Made by a program: the position numbers and the translations under genes
Part shown: one piece after another, positions 51,796 to 61,548 of the stretch
How positions within the stretch are numbered: position 1 is the first letter of the stretch
How the letters are laid out: the number at the start of each line of letters is the position of its first letter
NCBI GenBank assembly: GCA_963676635.1
Contig: OY781105.1
Location: forward strand, 248,001-312,000
Reading direction: 5' to 3'
From: GCA-002708315 sp963676635
Lineage (GTDB): Bacteria > Bacteroidota > Bacteroidia > Bacteroidales > F082
Length of the DNA stretch: 64,000 nucleotides
The notes under the pieces: generated by a model
The model's database searches: none
What the model was told of the DNA's origin: nothing
The model's input: the letters and a program-made list of their open reading frames with translations, nothing else

Positions 51796-54123
51796 CTACT
51801 TTTTAACAACTTTAGCGATAACTTCAGCAAGAGTGCTTTTTAGAATAGGTTTTGTGATATATTCATCAAATCCTTCTTCCAGCATTGATTCGCGGTTGCC
51901 ACTAATAGCAAAAGCTGTTTGTGCAATAAATGGGATGTCCTTAAAATCAGGCCATTGTTTTCTGATTTCTTTCATAAGACCAATTCCGTCATATTTTCCC
52001 GGAAGGTTAATATCCATTAATACAAGCTGGTATGGGGCTGAAGAGTCCATATTTTCTATAATACTCAGAGCTGCTTTTCCATCGCCTGCTACGCTTAAAT
52101 GTCCTGATGATTTAAGTAACTTTCTGTATAAAATCTGATTGAAATTATCATCTTCTACTAAAAGGATAGATAATCCGTCCCATGGTAGTGATTTTTTCTC
52201 AGGTTCAGTTACAGGAACTACTTTTTCAACAGCAGGAGATTCTTTTTCAATGACAGGAATATTTTCTTCATGTTCATCAAATGGCAGTGATATTTTAATT
52301 GTTGTGCCTTTTCCTTTTTCTGATTCAATGTCAAGTGTACCACCAAGTTTTTCAGTCATTTTGAGCACCAAAGGAAGTCCAAGTCCTGTTCCCTGATAAG
52401 TAGTTGAATAACCGAGGCTCTCCTGACGGTATGGTTCAAAAACCTGCTTAATGTATGCCTTATCAATACCTACACCTGTATCAACAATAATAATATTCAA
52501 TAATTTATTCTCTTCTTCAAAGTTATTACTGACTTTAATAAATCCTTTCTCAGTAAATTTTATGGAGTTTTCGATTATCTGTGTTAATATCTTCGTAAAT
52601 ATTGTGTTATCTGTATTGATATCAGGAACTTGTTTTTCGTCGAAGAAAAGTTTCAGGTTTTGTGTGCGTGCTTCTGAACTGTATTTATCAACAACATTTT
52701 GGATTAACTCGTTAGTATTGTATGTTTTAATGTTCAGGTCGAAGCTGTCGGAATCCAAACAACTAATATCGAGAAGATTATTCAACAGATTAACTAATCC
52801 GCTACCGCTTTCGCTGATATTATTTGCAAATTCGTATAATGATTTGTCTTCCATAAGAGCCAGTTCTGATTCTAACAGTGAAGAAAAACCTAGTATTCCG
52901 TTAAGTGGAGTACGTATATCGTGACTTAACTTTGACAGAAATATATCTTTAAGGTAGTTTACCTGATAAAGATTCTGAATTGTTTCGCGAAGAGCAATTT
53001 CAGTATTTGTATTTTGCCCTAACTCTTGTTTAATATCATTTAGCCGTTGCTGTGTTCTCTTTTCGATCTCTGAATTGATTTCAGGAGTAATTCTGTCAAA
53101 CTCCTTTAATTCCTTTACTGTTTTCTCCAGATTAATCTCAAGAGCTTTTCTCTTATTAAGGTTTTTTCTGATAAGGAATATTAATATTATAAAGACTATC
53201 CCCAATAGTATCCAGATAAGAACATTTAGAAAGTTACTGTTGTTATTTGAATGATTATCATGTATATAGAAAACAGAGTTCTTATAAGTTTCAAGATGGT
53301 TGTTTTTCACTATATCAAGAATTGTAACAGCTTTTTGCAGATTGTCAATTGAAGCATTAAAATTGCCGATCTTAGCATAATAAGCAGAAGCAAGGCTATA
53401 CATAGATACTTTTGCTGGATAAGTTTGAGAGTTACATTCTACTGAACCATATTTGTTAATTAGTGAGTCAATATCCGGTGCGTCAAGTAATATTTTGATT
53501 TTGCAGATATTATATCCAGCTTCAGCTATGAGCTCCTTGTCCCGATAATTCTTCGAAATATCCAATGCTTTTGAAAAACATGTATCTGCTGCCTGATAGT
53601 TTTTAGTTTCTATGAAATAATTCCCAAAAACAGTTAGAGTAGAGATAATTGCTTTTGTGTCACCGGAGTTAAGAGCTTCAATGTAAGCTGAATTAACAAA
53701 AAGCTTCGCCTTATCAATATTATTGTCTAAAAGATAACACTCAGCAATATTTGCCATTATCTCTGCATTTACAACGGGAGTATTATTTTTACTAATTAGT
53801 TTGCGATAGTAATCGATAGCTAAAGAATAATCTTTATCCAGTATACTTAATCTGCCTTTTATGTTTCCGGTTTTAAACTTAAGAATAGAATCATCTTCAT
53901 CTAAATAACATTCAGCAGTGTTTATAATTTGAAAAGCATCAGAGGGGTTTGCATGAGAAACAGATTCAGCCAAATTAATCAGATATTCTACTTTTTGTTT
54001 ATTATCACTAATAGTATCTATTGCATTATTAGTGATATCCTCAACTTCCGGAAAGGTAAAAGAATAAAAAGGAATAAATAATAAAATAATAAATATTAAG
54101 TATTTAGATACCTGATCTGACAT
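51796..54123 (-). CDS. TPR-containing hybrid sensor histidine kinase/response regulator
   Basis: Preferring the ATG at 54123, four bases after the methyltransferase stop, gives 775 residues starting with a signal or membrane segment (MSDQVSKYLIFIILLFIPFY). TPR-like repeats (about 45-285) are probably periplasmic, followed by a membrane helix (about 300-322) and a coiled coil. The kinase core has His in SKLSHDIRTPLNGILGF, N box ENSIKFTEKG, G1 DTGVGID and G2 GTGLGLPL. A C-terminal receiver follows, with the acceptor Asp in VLMDINLPG and Lys in ITKP. It has no HPt or DNA-binding domain. It is the last gene of the polysaccharide operon. Confidence 0.9.
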   Translation of the reverse strand: MSDQVSKYLIFIILLFIPFYSFTFPEVEDITNNAIDTISDNKQKVEYLINLAESVSHANPSDAFQIINTAECYLDEDDSILKFKTGNIKGRLSILDKDYSLAIDYYRKLISKNNTPVVNAEIMANIAECYLLDNNIDKAKLFVNSAYIEALNSGDTKAIISTLTVFGNYFIETKNYQAADTCFSKALDISKNYRDKELIAEAGYNICKIKILLDAPDIDSLINKYGSVECNSQTYPAKVSMYSLASAYYAKIGNFNASIDNLQKAVTILDIVKNNHLETYKNSVFYIHDNHSNNNSNFLNVLIWILLGIVFIILIFLIRKNLNKRKALEINLEKTVKELKEFDRITPEINSEIEKRTQQRLNDIKQELGQNTNTEIALRETIQNLYQVNYLKDIFLSKLSHDIRTPLNGILGFSSLLESELALMEDKSLYEFANNISESGSGLVNLLNNLLDISCLDSDSFDLNIKTYNTNELIQNVVDKYSSEARTQNLKLFFDEKQVPDINTDNTIFTKILTQIIENSIKFTEKGFIKVSNNFEEENKLLNIIIVDTGVGIDKAYIKQVFEPYRQESLGYSTTYQGTGLGLPLVLKMTEKLGGTLDIESEKGKGTTIKISLPFDEHEENIPVIEKESPAVEKVVPVTEPEKKSLPWDGLSILLVEDDNFNQILYRKLLKSSGHLSVAGDGKAALSIIENMDSSAPYQLVLMDINLPGKYDGIGLMKEIRKQWPDFKDIPFIAQTAFAISGNRESMLEEGFDEYITKPILKSTLAEVIAKVVKK

Positions 54124-54127
54124 TAAT

Positions 54128-54916
54128 CTATTTTTTATGGACAACAAATAATTTCTCATCAGGATTAATAGCAAATCTACTTACATCATCGCTTTTAGCC
54201 TGATATTCTGTAACTTCAAATCCAGCTTTGTTCAGTCTGTCACTGTAATCATTACCATATATACGAACATGGTCAAATTGACCGAATATCTCAGTTCTAT
54301 CATTTTCTGAAATAACATCAGGATTTTCATAAGTATATTTTAAAATCCTGGATACAGGAACTTGAAGGATACCTGATCCACCATGTTTAAGAACACGATA
54401 AAGCTCAGTCATTGCTTTGTGATCATCTTCAATATGTTCAAGTACATGGTTACACATTACAAAATCGAAAGTATTATCATCAAAGACAAGATCAAGCAAG
54501 TCGATTGACATTATATTTTTGGGATAATAAATACCCTCGCTGTACTTAGTACCAGTAGTATAATGTATTTTATGATTCTTTTTAATAGCGTTATACAGAG
54601 CAGGTTCAGGACTTACATGAAGCATTTTTTGTTCCTTAGCAAGAAACCCGGTATCTGTTAAATAAACATAGATAAGCCTGTCACGGTCTGTGCTCTGGCA
54701 AGCCGGACAAATATTATTATCACGTAATCCAGCTCCAATAATTTCTTTCTCTTTGTTCACTGAATTATCAAACCCAGCAGGCAACATCTTTCTGAAATTA
54801 CCAGAGCACACAGGACAATGAAAAGTATTACCATGAAAGTATATCTTTCTTCCGCCAAGGTAAACACGCTTTGCAAATCTGCTAAAATTCTCCGGTAAAA
54901 AAGTTTTTAAACTCAT
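54128..54916 (-). CDS. SAM-dependent methyltransferase with N-terminal zinc ribbon
   Basis: The 262-residue protein has two CPxC pairs near the N-terminus (CPVCSGNF, CPACQSTDRDR) and a class I methyltransferase core. SIDLLDLVFDDNTFDFVMC and HVLEHIEDDHKAMTELYRVLKHGG are the Methyltransf_11-type motifs. The location inside a polysaccharide operon suggests a sugar or lipid-linked substrate, not proven. Its start overlaps the stop of the beta-helix gene by four bases. Confidence 0.82.
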   Translation of the reverse strand: MSLKTFLPENFSRFAKRVYLGGRKIYFHGNTFHCPVCSGNFRKMLPAGFDNSVNKEKEIIGAGLRDNNICPACQSTDRDRLIYVYLTDTGFLAKEQKMLHVSPEPALYNAIKKNHKIHYTTGTKYSEGIYYPKNIMSIDLLDLVFDDNTFDFVMCNHVLEHIEDDHKAMTELYRVLKHGGSGILQVPVSRILKYTYENPDVISENDRTEIFGQFDHVRIYGNDYSDRLNKAGFEVTEYQAKSDDVSRFAINPDEKLFVVHKK

Positions 54917-56544
54917 TTTATATCAGATTTTATCACCGGCCAGCTTTTTGTACCATTGCTATCAGTGTAGTTAAGAATATAATATCCATTAGAGAAGTCA
55001 TTAACATTGACAAGAACCTCATTCTGTCCGTAATTTTGATAGCTCATGTTATATACAACAGCTCCATATTCAGATACAAATATAATAGTAAAATCCTCAC
55101 CTGACTCTACAGGTACGATAATGTAATCATTTGCAGGAACAGGGTAGGGGGCAAGTGTAGCAATTTCTTCATCAATACCAGCCTCCGGGTCATGACATTC
55201 ATAAGCTCCGGCATCAAAATAAGTATGGAAAGGTCTGAACCTTCCTTCAATATCAAAGTTTATTCCCTCATTAGTAAGAGATTTTCCAATATTAATAGCC
55301 GGGGAATCAGGTTGCAGGTCATATTCATCATCTGAAGAATCAATAAACTTAGCCTGGCTTGTATTATCTGCTAAATAATTTCCTATTTGAGAAACGGTGG
55401 CAGTACCCACCATTGAATTAATAAAACGTGTTGAACCAGTTGAGCCAGGGTTTGTTATAAGATTGTTGTCAAAATAGCTGAGCGAAGCCTCACTATTATT
55501 AAAAGTAATTCCGAATGATTTGGGGCTGACAATAGTATTTGCATAAATCTTAAAATTAGCTCCAGTAGTAAAAGCTCCATCAACATAACCAATATAAATA
55601 CCATGCCGGTATAAGTCGGGGTTAGAAGGCTCATATTCTTTACCAGCATTTACAATCAGGTTATTGTAAATCATCATATCACCCATGCCAAAAACATCAA
55701 TACCATCACCAAGGCCATCAAATATTTTATTATTATAGCAATCACATTTAGATCCACCACCAATAATAATACCAGACATCTGTCCCCATTCTTCTTCCTC
55801 AGAGTCATTTCTTACTACATTGTCATGGATTGAGCAGTCGGAAATAGCAGAACTAACCTGTATTCCATCCCATCCAGTGTTTTCCACAATATTATTATAG
55901 ACCTCAACACCTTCGATAACATGAGGAAGGACAACCACTTCATCACATTGATAAACAGTTTGACCTGTATATTTAGAACTTCCTATATACATACCCTCAT
56001 CACTTATATCATGAAGATAGCAATCATGAATACTCAGATCATACATAGTGAAGTTTTCTCTTGTAACGAGATTATCACAATCACCTTGATATGGTTCAGT
56101 TTTCGCATATATTCCAGCGATAGCGGTATAAGAAATCTCAACAAATTCTATTTCAACATTAGTAGATTTATTGTCGACAGATATTCCGGCACCATTCCCA
56201 ACACGCCTGATTTGTATTCCGTACTCTTCAGAATCACTACCATTACCAGAGAAAATAATATGACTACAATTATCAAATTTAACACCATAAGAATGGTCAG
56301 TATTTATAACAACAGCACCATCTTTATTAATAATAGTAACAGGTTGATCAGAAGAGCCATGAATATCCTTAAATAGTAAATAGTCTTTGTTTCCCGCAAG
56401 CAAACAAATAACATCACCCGGATTGATATCACTACCTTCAATATAAGTAGTACTACTTTCCACTTCCAACGTGCAAGTTATATCACGCTCAGCGGAAGCA
56501 AAGAATGCAGTAAATACAAACAATATTAGCAAAAGATTTTTCAT
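54913..56544 (-). CDS. Secreted right-handed beta-helix protein with T9SS-type sorting domain
   Basis: The 543-residue protein has a signal peptide (MKNLLLILFVFTAFFASAE). Repeated parallel beta-helix rungs (about 60-430, with IYNNLIVNAG, VYNNIVENTGWDGIQV and similar) resemble polysaccharide lyases and epimerases. The last 80 residues (PYPVPANDYIIVPV...EYGAVVYN...FSNGYYILNY) look like a type IX secretion C-terminal domain, so it is probably exported across the outer membrane. No catalytic residues can be named. Its place among glycosyltransferases suggests action on the product polysaccharide. Confidence 0.82.
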   Translation of the reverse strand: MKNLLLILFVFTAFFASAERDITCTLEVESSTTYIEGSDINPGDVICLLAGNKDYLLFKDIHGSSDQPVTIINKDGAVVINTDHSYGVKFDNCSHIIFSGNGSDSEEYGIQIRRVGNGAGISVDNKSTNVEIEFVEISYTAIAGIYAKTEPYQGDCDNLVTRENFTMYDLSIHDCYLHDISDEGMYIGSSKYTGQTVYQCDEVVVLPHVIEGVEVYNNIVENTGWDGIQVSSAISDCSIHDNVVRNDSEEEEWGQMSGIIIGGGSKCDCYNNKIFDGLGDGIDVFGMGDMMIYNNLIVNAGKEYEPSNPDLYRHGIYIGYVDGAFTTGANFKIYANTIVSPKSFGITFNNSEASLSYFDNNLITNPGSTGSTRFINSMVGTATVSQIGNYLADNTSQAKFIDSSDDEYDLQPDSPAINIGKSLTNEGINFDIEGRFRPFHTYFDAGAYECHDPEAGIDEEIATLAPYPVPANDYIIVPVESGEDFTIIFVSEYGAVVYNMSYQNYGQNEVLVNVNDFSNGYYILNYTDSNGTKSWPVIKSDIK

Positions 56545-57734
56545 GATCCTCTTTTTGCACGCTCCCAGTTAACCGACTGCTGACCTTTAAGATAACGGCC
56601 AAAGCCAGCATACATGGCGTAATTCATAATAAAGAAATAATAAGGGATAAACAGAATCTTGATTTTAATTTTACGATTTTCAAAATACCATCCCAGCATG
56701 GCAAATACATAAAACAAAATCTGAAGATAGAACAAGATAACATAAATATTAGAGAAATCCGCAAAGCCATAGTCTAAGGCAAGAATACCATTAAGGATGA
56801 AAATCAACGGCAAAGCGAGAGGCGCTAATGTCCATCGAAGCACCCGATGCGAAATATACTGGAAGCTAAGAGTACCATATTTGAAAATATTCAGAAGAGG
56901 AGCAAGCCTGACAACCGACTGAATACCACCGGCAGCAATACGCACTTTTCTTTTAAGCTCCTCTTTAACATTGGCTGAAGAACTTTCAATGGCATAAGCT
57001 TCAGGATCGTATTGAATGGTATATCCACTCATGGCGATTCTCAAAGAGATAATGAAATCATCAAGAAGAGTATCTTTTTCCACATCTCTGAACAATTCAG
57101 TACGAATAGCAAACAACTCTCCGGCAGCACCAACAACAGAATAAAGTTCAGCATCCCATTTCTTAAGCTTCGACTCATATTTCCAGTAAATTCCTTCACT
57201 GCCAACAGCAGAGTCACTACCCTTACTATAGATCCTCTTTTCGCCACTTACACAACCAACCTTTGGATCTTTAAACATATCAACAATACGTTGTACCGAC
57301 TCTTTGCCCAGCATAGTATTACCATCAGAGAAAATCACAATAGGCGTATTGACAAACTTCATACCCCTGTTCATGGCGCCGATTTTGCCACCACGAGCAT
57401 TCTCATGGTAAACCTCAACACCCTTAACTTTATATTTTAATAATATCTCAGGAGTGCCGTCATCAGAGCCGTCAGTTACCCAAACCTGATGAATTTTTTC
57501 TTTGGGATATTCCATCTCCAATGAGTTCTTTACTTTGGCATCAACATAATCCTTTTCATTAAAAGCAGCAACAAATAAAGTTACATCAGGCTCATAGTCA
57601 GGATTTATATCCTTTTTACTTCTGCAAAAAATCTTTTTTAGCTTAACCAGAATAAAAAGAACAATGCCATAACCCAGATAAGCATAAAAGACAATGCCAA
57701 TCAGTACCCACAGTATTATTTCAATAGCATTCAT
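56541..57734 (-). CDS. Family 2 glycosyltransferase, membrane type
   Basis: This 397-residue GT2 enzyme has one N-terminal membrane helix, the GT-A core and about three C-terminal membrane helices. Core motifs are VTLFVAAFNEKDYVDAKV, WVTDGSDDGTPEIL, a metal-binding SDGNTM and an acidic DDFIISLR before RKVRIAAGG. It probably elongates a lipid-linked or exported polysaccharide from a nucleotide sugar. It overlaps the downstream beta-helix gene by four bases and follows the FkbM gene by five. Confidence 0.88.
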   Translation of the reverse strand: MNAIEIILWVLIGIVFYAYLGYGIVLFILVKLKKIFCRSKKDINPDYEPDVTLFVAAFNEKDYVDAKVKNSLEMEYPKEKIHQVWVTDGSDDGTPEILLKYKVKGVEVYHENARGGKIGAMNRGMKFVNTPIVIFSDGNTMLGKESVQRIVDMFKDPKVGCVSGEKRIYSKGSDSAVGSEGIYWKYESKLKKWDAELYSVVGAAGELFAIRTELFRDVEKDTLLDDFIISLRIAMSGYTIQYDPEAYAIESSSANVKEELKRKVRIAAGGIQSVVRLAPLLNIFKYGTLSFQYISHRVLRWTLAPLALPLIFILNGILALDYGFADFSNIYVILFYLQILFYVFAMLGWYFENRKIKIKILFIPYYFFIMNYAMYAGFGRYLKGQQSVNWERAKRGS

Positions 57735-57739
57735 GAGTT

Positions 57740-58531
57740 TTATTTTAATTTTACAGCAGCCATATTTAAATCATCGATAATATGATATTCAAATGTGCCT
57801 ATTTTGTTGAGTTTTTCTTTAAGAGCATCAACACCGCTATGAACTGTTTCCATAACAATAAGTAAATCCTTATGGCTTTTCAGGAAATTGGTAGCTCCAT
57901 CAATGACCTCAGCTTCCATTCCTTCCACATCAATCTTAATAAGAAGCTTATCATCAGATAATATGTTCAATTCAGGAATAATATCATCCAGTTTTTTTAC
58001 TTCTATCTCTTCTTTCACAGGATGTTTGATTTCAAAGTCCAATTCAGCATAAGCAGAAAGATGTGATGCTCCTGTGTTTACTGGGTCGAACGTAAAACTA
58101 ACAGTATCCGGTTTAGCACCCAAAGCGAAAGGAAACACCTTAATACTATCCTGTAGGTTGTTTAACTCAATATTAGTATTAAGTGCATCAATATTAGATT
58201 TAACAGGCTCAAACGCCAGACAATTAAATCCTTTTTTAGCTAAAATAATTGAGTAAGTACCAATATTTGCCCCAATATCGAGCAATTTATTGTAATCCTT
58301 ATAATGGGCATACACAAATTTCTTAACATTCCATTCATAAGCATAATTTGCAAATTGGAAATCAAGAGACCCTTTTCTGACAATAAACCTACCTAGACTA
58401 CTTCTGTAATATCTGGTTTTACGGGTTGTTTCACCTGTAACTATGTATCTTATGGAAGATAGAATATATCTGAACTCCCCATGTTTAACAAAGTCAATTG
58501 TGTATTTTAAAAAAGTAATTATTTTACCCAT
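57740..58531 (-). CDS. FkbM-family methyltransferase
   Basis: The 263-residue protein shows the FkbM pattern: DIGANIGTYSIILAKKGFNCLAFEPVKSN for SAM binding and LLIKIDVEGMEAEVIDGA in the middle. Family members O-methylate sugars and polyketides. In this operon the substrate is probably a sugar of the surface glycan, by inference. Confidence 0.87.
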   Translation of the reverse strand: MGKIITFLKYTIDFVKHGEFRYILSSIRYIVTGETTRKTRYYRSSLGRFIVRKGSLDFQFANYAYEWNVKKFVYAHYKDYNKLLDIGANIGTYSIILAKKGFNCLAFEPVKSNIDALNTNIELNNLQDSIKVFPFALGAKPDTVSFTFDPVNTGASHLSAYAELDFEIKHPVKEEIEVKKLDDIIPELNILSDDKLLIKIDVEGMEAEVIDGATNFLKSHKDLLIVMETVHSGVDALKEKLNKIGTFEYHIIDDLNMAAVKLK

Positions 58532-58550
58532 TGTTATTAAATTAAATTAT

Positions 58551-59168
58551 TTAGCTAGTTCTTTCCCACTTCTTTGAATCGTGGTTATAACTTTTAAGTA
58601 TTTTCCCGGGGTTCCCACCAACAATAGAATAAGGAGGCACATCTTTAACCACGACAGATCCTGCTGCCACAACAGAATGCTTCCCAATTGTAACACCGGC
58701 AGTAATAACAGCATTGGCCCCGATCCAGACTTCATCCTCAATTGTGATAAGCTTTGTTGTAACCGGCTGATCAGCAATGGGCATATTAATATCCTCATAA
58801 CCATGATTAAGTCCGGAAGCAACAATATTCTGAGCAAACATGATATCATTACCAATCTTAACAGGACCGATAATAGTATTGCTTAAACCAATTCTTGTAC
58901 GTTCGCCAATTATTACATCACCAACACCATTGTTTATTGTAGAGAAGTCTTCAATTGTAGAGTTCTTGCCAAGTACAAAGTTGTTAAAAGGCATCACATC
59001 CATTCTAACACTGTGACGTATTGTAGAACCTCTTCCTCTTTTATGTTTAAAGGGGTTTACAAATATCTGAACCCATAAGCGTGGACGTGCCTGGTTTTTT
59101 GGGATGAGTAGCCAGAGTACAAGCTTTTTAAGCCTGTCATTTGATTTTATTTTATCCAGTAACCCCAT
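58551..59168 (-). CDS. Hexapeptide-repeat acyltransferase (left-handed beta-helix)
   Basis: Using the ATG at 59168 (MGLLDKIKSND), one base after the preceding stop, gives 205 residues; an alternative ATG 15 bases earlier is possible. Hexapeptide repeats run from about residue 65 (GKNSTIEDFSTINNGVGDV) to VWIGANAVITAGVTIGKHSV and PPYSIVGGNPGK. This is the layout of WcaF/NodL-type acetyltransferases. It probably O-acetylates a sugar residue. Confidence 0.87.
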   Translation of the reverse strand: MGLLDKIKSNDRLKKLVLWLLIPKNQARPRLWVQIFVNPFKHKRGRGSTIRHSVRMDVMPFNNFVLGKNSTIEDFSTINNGVGDVIIGERTRIGLSNTIIGPVKIGNDIMFAQNIVASGLNHGYEDINMPIADQPVTTKLITIEDEVWIGANAVITAGVTIGKHSVVAAGSVVVKDVPPYSIVGGNPGKILKSYNHDSKKWERTS

Positions 59169-59169
59169 A

Positions 59170-60366
59170 TTATTTACTTTCAATCATTACAATTTGTTTA
59201 TAAATCTCTGCAGCATTAGCATCCCAGGTATGACTTCTGGCCAGTTTTTCTCTTCCTTTTTCCTTTTCAGGAGTATTTTCTTTAAGAGCTTTGTCAATTA
59301 GCTCAACATATTCTTCTTTATTTCTTGCAAGGTAAACATATTCAGCAAAGACTTCCATTGCTCTTGTTTTAGTAGCAACAGTTGGCTTGCCCATAGCCAG
59401 ATACTCATCAATCTTTCTGGGATAATTACCTATAGTAACCTCATTAAGCTTTTGCGGATTAAGAGCAACATCAAAAGAATTGAGATAGGCAGGAAGTTCA
59501 TCCATCTTTTTACTACCAAGGAAGTAGACATTTTTTAAATTATGAAGTTCACTGGAACTGAACTCATCATCCTCAGGCCCGACTAAAACAAGCGACCATT
59601 CAGGATTGCTTTTGGCAATGTAAACCAATACTTCAATATCCAGTCTTAAAGCATATAAAACCCCGATATAGCCAATAACAGGTCCGGGAATATCTTTAAT
59701 GTCAGCAGGAGCTTCTTTAATAAGCTTTTTATCAAACAAACTAACATCACAACCCTGACCAACATAATAGGAGTGAGGGTTAAATCTGCGAGCCAGATCA
59801 GCAAGATACGTTGAATTAGCAACAACAAGATCTGCTTTAGCCATAAGGGCAGCCTCAATGCGGATACCTTGTCGTTTCCAGTAATCAACAGCAATCATAT
59901 TGTCACGCGTATAATAAACATAGGTCTTTGCCCCCGTATTTTCTTTAAGATAAAAACTACGGAACATGTCAGTATCGTTAAAAATAATAATATCTTTAAA
60001 ACCCAGTTTCTCTATCATATCATTAACTTCCCTTGCGAACTTCCTGTTATTACGTTTATTTAAAATATCGAACAGCCAGTTTACAGGAAGTTGATTAATT
60101 GATTCCATTATACAGCGAGGATAATAGCTCCATAAATTATCTTCAAGTTGCTCCAGTTGTGGCACTTCTCCGTTAATTATTTTCTTCCTTCTTTGTATGA
60201 TAGGATCATCTTTTGCTCTAAGAAGAGTTAGTCTGTCCATTGGATAATTAACATAGAGCACCCTGTTTTCTTTAGCAAAGGAATGAGCAAGATTAATTGA
60301 ATTACTACCAATACGGCTATCCATAGCAGCCAACCCTACCACTATAATATCTCTGTTTTTAATCAT
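59170..60366 (-). CDS. Glycosyltransferase, GT4-like
   Basis: The 398-residue GT-B enzyme has a weak N-terminal domain and a C-terminal nucleotide-sugar domain with GYIGVLYALRLDIEVL, LVLVGPEDDEF and KIDEYLAMGKPTVATKTRAMEVFAEYVYLA. The acidic pair of classical GT4 is not well formed (RKIDEYLA takes the place of EGF/P-x3-E), so it belongs to a divergent branch. It overlaps the upstream glycosyltransferase by four bases. Confidence 0.82.
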   Translation of the reverse strand: MIKNRDIIVVGLAAMDSRIGSNSINLAHSFAKENRVLYVNYPMDRLTLLRAKDDPIIQRRKKIINGEVPQLEQLEDNLWSYYPRCIMESINQLPVNWLFDILNKRNNRKFAREVNDMIEKLGFKDIIIFNDTDMFRSFYLKENTGAKTYVYYTRDNMIAVDYWKRQGIRIEAALMAKADLVVANSTYLADLARRFNPHSYYVGQGCDVSLFDKKLIKEAPADIKDIPGPVIGYIGVLYALRLDIEVLVYIAKSNPEWSLVLVGPEDDEFSSSELHNLKNVYFLGSKKMDELPAYLNSFDVALNPQKLNEVTIGNYPRKIDEYLAMGKPTVATKTRAMEVFAEYVYLARNKEEYVELIDKALKENTPEKEKGREKLARSHTWDANAAEIYKQIVMIESK

Positions 60367-61526
60367 GACTTTAAAGTTTTATGAGTCTTATATACTGACT
60401 TATACAGATCAAGAACATCTTCGGCCATGTTTTTCCACGAGAATTTCAAAGATTGCTCTTTTCCTTTAATTATAATGTCATTACAAAGCTTTTTATCGTT
60501 AAGGAGTTTATAAATCCCTTCAGTAATCTCTTCAGGTTTATAAGGATCAACAATATAAGCAGCTCCTCCTGACACTTCAGGCATTGATGAAGTGTTTGAA
60601 GTAATAACAGGCACTTCACACCTCATAGCTTCAAGCATTGGAATGCCAAAGCTTTCCCTAAGTGAAGGATAGAGGAAGATTTCACACATATTATATATTG
60701 CCGGCAGATCAGTATTAACGACATATCCTGTCAGAATAATTCTGTTAATAAGATCTTTATCGCCAATGTCAGTAAGAATTTGTTCTAATGCAGCTTTTTC
60801 GAAATCAAGCATAACCATATAGATGTCATCATCATTACTTTTTAAATAATCAGAAAAAGCTTTCAGAACACCGGGAGTATTTTTCTTTGGATCAGTATTG
60901 CCAAGAAAAAATAAAAAGCGGTCGGGCAGTTTATATAGATCTTTAACTCTTTGCAGTTCTGTTTTGTTATTTATTTTCCTGAAATGTTCAGTAACACCAT
61001 TATATATAGCAACAAGCTTATTATTATCAGAAGGTATATTAAAGAAATCCCCAATTCTTTTTTGTTCAAATTTCGAAACAGTAATAATTTTATCACTCTT
61101 TCTAACAACAGTAGGAACAACAGCCCGGCGATACATATTACCAAACTTTTGATACCATGTTCCTGCCTTTTTGAAAATAGCGATACTTTCCATGTAAATA
61201 ATATCATGGAGAGTTGTAACCAGAGGCATGCCAGGGTTAACGGGAGCTGTGTTACTGGTACAATGAAGAATATCACAACCTTCGCGCTTAGCAGCCTTTG
61301 GTAATGCAAGTTGTTCCCAGGTAGGATAGGGTCCTCCGCCAAGCTCAATAATCTTAAAGTTAGATGTTTCTTTTATTGCAGATTTATCCTCATCAGGCTT
61401 AACAAAAATTACATATTCATTTTCTTTATCCAATTTTTGGAGCTCATTGATAAGTTCCAGAACAACCATGTCCATGCCATGTTTTTTTGTCCTGAATAAA
61501 CGCTGGCCTTCTATTGCTACTTTCAT
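60363..61526 (-). CDS. Glycosyltransferase family 4
   Basis: This 387-residue GT-B enzyme begins MKVAIEGQRLFRTKKHGMD and has the typical GT4 donor-site block LRESFGIPMLEAMRCEVPVITSN followed by MPEVSGGAAYIVDPYKPEEI. FFLGNTDPKKNTPGVLKAF marks the linker. It transfers a sugar with retention, probably a mannose- or glucose-type unit. It is encoded 22 bases after the upstream GT2 gene. Confidence 0.9.
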   Translation of the reverse strand: MKVAIEGQRLFRTKKHGMDMVVLELINELQKLDKENEYVIFVKPDEDKSAIKETSNFKIIELGGGPYPTWEQLALPKAAKREGCDILHCTSNTAPVNPGMPLVTTLHDIIYMESIAIFKKAGTWYQKFGNMYRRAVVPTVVRKSDKIITVSKFEQKRIGDFFNIPSDNNKLVAIYNGVTEHFRKINNKTELQRVKDLYKLPDRFLFFLGNTDPKKNTPGVLKAFSDYLKSNDDDIYMVMLDFEKAALEQILTDIGDKDLINRIILTGYVVNTDLPAIYNMCEIFLYPSLRESFGIPMLEAMRCEVPVITSNTSSMPEVSGGAAYIVDPYKPEEITEGIYKLLNDKKLCNDIIIKGKEQSLKFSWKNMAEDVLDLYKSVYKTHKTLKS

Positions 61527-61548
61527 ATCTATAATTTTTAACGACCTA

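Noticed and set aside
55921..56376. 151-codon open frame on the plus strand inside the beta-helix gene
   Set aside because: The minus-strand frame has a signal peptide, beta-helix rungs and a sorting domain; the plus-strand translation has none.
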